Origin: Gemmatimonadota bacterium
GTDB lineage: Bacteria > Gemmatimonadota > Gemmatimonadetes > Gemmatimonadales > GWC2-71-9
Assembly (NCBI GenBank): GCA_003220985.1
Contig: QHTY01000059.1
Coordinates: forward strand, 1,995-10,159
Length of the DNA: 8,165 bases
Direction of reading: 5' to 3'
In this document: piece after piece, positions 6,724-8,165 of the stretch
Layout of the letters: each line of letters begins with the position of its first letter
Position numbering within the stretch: the first letter of the stretch is position 1
The notes under the pieces: generated by a model
Databases searched by the model: none
What the model saw: the letters and a program-made list of their open reading frames with translations, nothing else
What the model was told of the DNA's origin: nothing
Position numbers and translations under genes: made by a program

Positions 6724-6790
6724 GCGGCAAGCTAGAGAGATTCGGTTGGTCTGGCCAGCGAGCTACCGGCAGTTGTTATGTTTACGGGTT
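6724..6790. promoter_or_regulatory. Divergent intergenic region between the membrane-protein gene and uvrA
   Basis: These 67 bp must hold the start signals of both divergent genes unless they use internal promoters. Neither start has a purine-rich Shine-Dalgarno site. On the + strand an extended -10-like TGTTATGTT (6774-6782) ends 8 bases before the uvrA ATG. On the - strand TAGCTT ends 5 bases before the GTG of the membrane gene. No LexA box of either the CTGT-N8-ACAG or GAAC-N4-GTTC type is visible. Confidence 0.4.
6774..6782 (+). promoter_or_regulatory. Extended -10-like element just upstream of uvrA
   Basis: TGT followed by TATGTT resembles an extended -10 (TGnTATAAT-like, 4/6 in the hexamer). 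Transcription starting about 7 bases downstream would begin at or next to the ATG, giving a leaderless or nearly leaderless mRNA. That agrees with the absence of a Shine-Dalgarno site. No well-spaced -35 is seen. Confidence 0.3.
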
Positions 6791-8165
6791 ATGCGCCATC
6801 CCCCCGAGCGCGTCGTTCTCCGCAACGTACGCCAGCACAACCTGAAGGGCATCACCGTCGAGTTCCCGCGCCGGGCGCTCTCGGTGGTCACCGGTCCATC
6901 CGGCTCGGGGAAAAGCTCGCTCGCCTTCGACACGCTGTACGCCGAAGGGCAACGGCGTTACATCGAGTCGCTCTCGACGTACGCTAAGCAATTCCTCGAA
7001 CGGATGCCGAAGCCGCTCGTCGATGCGATGGAGGGGCTGTCGCCGGCGGTCGCGATCGAGCAGAAAAACCCCACCACCTCCAGTCGCTCCACGGTCGGAA
7101 CAGCCACCGAAATCGCCGATTTTCTGCGGCTTTTGTGGGCCCGGGCGGGGACACAAACCTGCCTCCAGTGCGGGCGGGATGTGAAACGGGACACCGTGCA
7201 GGAGGCGGTCGACTGGCTGCTTTCGGGAAGCGGGACACGGGAAACGGGAAACGTGGTCGTGGCGTTTCCATTGCCTCCATCGGCGCAGCGTCCCGACGTC
7301 GAGATCGCCGCACAATTGCGCGCCGCGGGATTCGTGCGCGCCCAAGTGGATGGTGAGGTCGTGCGACTGGACGAAGCGGGCGCGGAACAACGCGTCCGCG
7401 CCGGTACGGATGTGCTGGTTCTCGTTGATCGCATCGCCGCGACCGCAGAGCACCGCGGCAGGCTGGCCGAGGCCGTGGCGACGGCATTCAGCGAGGGCGA
7501 AGGGGTGGCGCTGGCCCTCAACAACGGTGACCGCCGGCGCTTCTCCGAGCACCCCGCTTGCTCGGCCTGCGGTTGCGCCGCACCGGTGCTCACGCCGACC
7601 CTGTTTTCCTTTAATAATCCGCGCGGCGCATGCCCAACCTGCAACGGCTTCGGCGCGGTGCTCGAGTACGACGAGTCGCTCATCGTCCCCGACCCGCGTC
7701 GCAGCCTGGCGGGCGGCGCGCTCGATCCCTGGACCAAACCGCGTTACGAGGGCCGCCGCCGCATCTTGCGCGAGGCCGCGCGGACAAAGAGGATCCCGCT
7801 CGACGCACCCTGGCGGGACCTGAGCGCTGAGGCGCGGCGCTTTCTGCTGCACGGCGCGAGCGGGCGGTTCCTCGGGATGTTCCCGTTCCTCGAGCGGCTC
7901 GAGGCGAAGCGCTACAAACAGTACATCCGTGTGTTCCTGCGGCAGTATCAGCTCGCCAAGACCTGCCCCGCGTGCGGCGGGGCGCGGCTCAAGCCCGAGG
8001 CCCTGGCGGTCAGGGTGGGGGGCAAGACGATCGCCGAAGTCTCCGGCCTGACGGCCGGCGCCATACGCGACTGGATCGCCGGCCTCACACTCACGGATTT
8101 CCAGCGGGCCGTGGCCGTCCACATCGTGGCCGAGCTGGGCGCGCGCGTCTCGTTCGTCAACGACG
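6791..8165 (+). CDS. uvrA: Excinuclease ABC subunit A, N-terminal half (partial, 3' end outside window)
   Basis: UvrA is the damage-recognition ATPase of nucleotide excision repair; it acts as a dimer and loads UvrB onto lesions. The frame runs from ATG 6791 to the window end without a stop (458 full codons; a complete UvrA is about 940-970 residues). Visible motifs are the first Walker A GPSGSGKSS (35-43) in the UvrA context SLAFDTLYAEGQRRYIESLS, EGLSPAVAIEQK (81-92) with RSTVGTATEI (99-108), CLQC (124-127), the first zinc module CSAC-x20-CPTC (Cys257, Cys260, Cys281, Cys284) containing LFSFNNPRGACPTC, and TCPACGGARL (391-400). The UvrB-binding region (about 120-250) is diverged, with an extra low-complexity loop at 145-154 encoded by a heptamer repeat. 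A long open frame on the opposite strand is a GC-rich shadow. Co-occurrence with the divergent membrane gene implies no functional link. Confidence 0.97.
   Translation, partial: MRHPPERVVLRNVRQHNLKGITVEFPRRALSVVTGPSGSGKSSLAFDTLYAEGQRRYIESLSTYAKQFLERMPKPLVDAMEGLSPAVAIEQKNPTTSSRSTVGTATEIADFLRLLWARAGTQTCLQCGRDVKRDTVQEAVDWLLSGSGTRETGNVVVAFPLPPSAQRPDVEIAAQLRAAGFVRAQVDGEVVRLDEAGAEQRVRAGTDVLVLVDRIAATAEHRGRLAEAVATAFSEGEGVALALNNGDRRRFSEHPACSACGCAAPVLTPTLFSFNNPRGACPTCNGFGAVLEYDESLIVPDPRRSLAGGALDPWTKPRYEGRRRILREAARTKRIPLDAPWRDLSAEARRFLLHGASGRFLGMFPFLERLEAKRYKQYIRVFLRQYQLAKTCPACGGARLKPEALAVRVGGKTIAEVSGLTAGAIRDWIAGLTLTDFQRAVAVHIVAELGARVSFVND
7224..7251 (+). repeat. Heptamer tandem repeat (CGGGAAA-type, four copies) within uvrA
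   Basis: Four consecutive 7-bp units read CGGGAAG, CGGGACA, CGGGAAA, CGGGAAA, and the next bases (CGTGGTC) start a diverged unit. Because 7 is not a multiple of 3, the repeat encodes no repeated peptide: it gives SGSGTRETGN (residues 145-154). A gain or loss of one unit would shift the uvrA frame; only a change of three units (21 bp) keeps it. Confidence 0.75.

Noticed and set aside
5552..6730. 392-codon open frame on the - strand, longer than the called membrane-protein gene.
   Set aside because: Arg/His/Pro-rich without membrane segments; the overlapping frame has regular hydrophobic helices and the PTPGASGLAE signature.
6782..8122. 446-codon open frame on the - strand opposite uvrA.
   Set aside because: The + strand reads as UvrA throughout with Walker A and zinc cysteines; the antisense frame has no family features.
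1..8165. CRISPR array, defence system, mobile element, tRNA/rRNA or phage genes.
   Set aside because: No spaced direct repeats, transposase-like or phage-like proteins, terminal inverted repeats or structured RNA sequences were recognised; all but short gaps are accounted for by housekeeping or signalling genes.

Overview
The window is GC-rich bacterial DNA, almost completely filled by seven protein-coding genes. Gaps are very short, and several start and stop codons touch or overlap. No rRNA, tRNA, CRISPR array, transposase or phage gene is visible. Gene content and protein style (a tail-anchored multi-FHA protein beside a PP2C phosphatase, TTG and GTG starts, few strong Shine-Dalgarno sites) fit a GC-rich non-proteobacterial lineage such as Gemmatimonadota. 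That placement is an impression from sequence style only and needs a marker-gene or homology search.

Left block, + strand (1-3356): the 3' end of a NADP-type malic enzyme (maeB, phosphotransacetylase-like C-terminal domain), then ATP-dependent PEP carboxykinase (pckA) 3 bp later, then an HD-domain phosphohydrolase of the dGTPase-like YwfO/SAMHD1-related group. The HD gene apparently starts at a TTG that overlaps the pckA stop as TTGA. The spacing implies one co-transcribed, translationally coupled unit. MaeB and PckA both decarboxylate C4 acids to C3 products at the PEP-pyruvate-oxaloacetate node. The HD enzyme has no obvious metabolic link to them.

Middle and right block, - strand (6723 down to 3353): a polytopic membrane protein of the YbhN / lysylphosphatidylglycerol-synthase-TM family, then (after 75 bp) a protein with three FHA-like domains, a Pro/Ala/Lys-rich spacer and a C-terminal membrane anchor, then (after 8 bp) a PP2C-type Ser/Thr phosphatase. 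The phosphatase gene runs convergently into the HD gene, and their stop codons overlap by 4 bp. The FHA-PP2C pair looks like the reader and eraser of a phospho-threonine signalling circuit at the membrane. No Ser/Thr kinase gene is present within the window.

Right edge, + strand (6791-8165): the N-terminal half of uvrA (excinuclease ABC subunit A), divergent from the membrane-protein gene across a 67-bp gap and cut by the window end. It carries a short heptamer repeat in a loop-coding segment.

I see no clear new multi-gene system. The parts most worth a second look are the FHA protein's repeated G-S-T motif with its tail anchor, the G-tract clusters inside genes, and the heptamer repeat inside uvrA.
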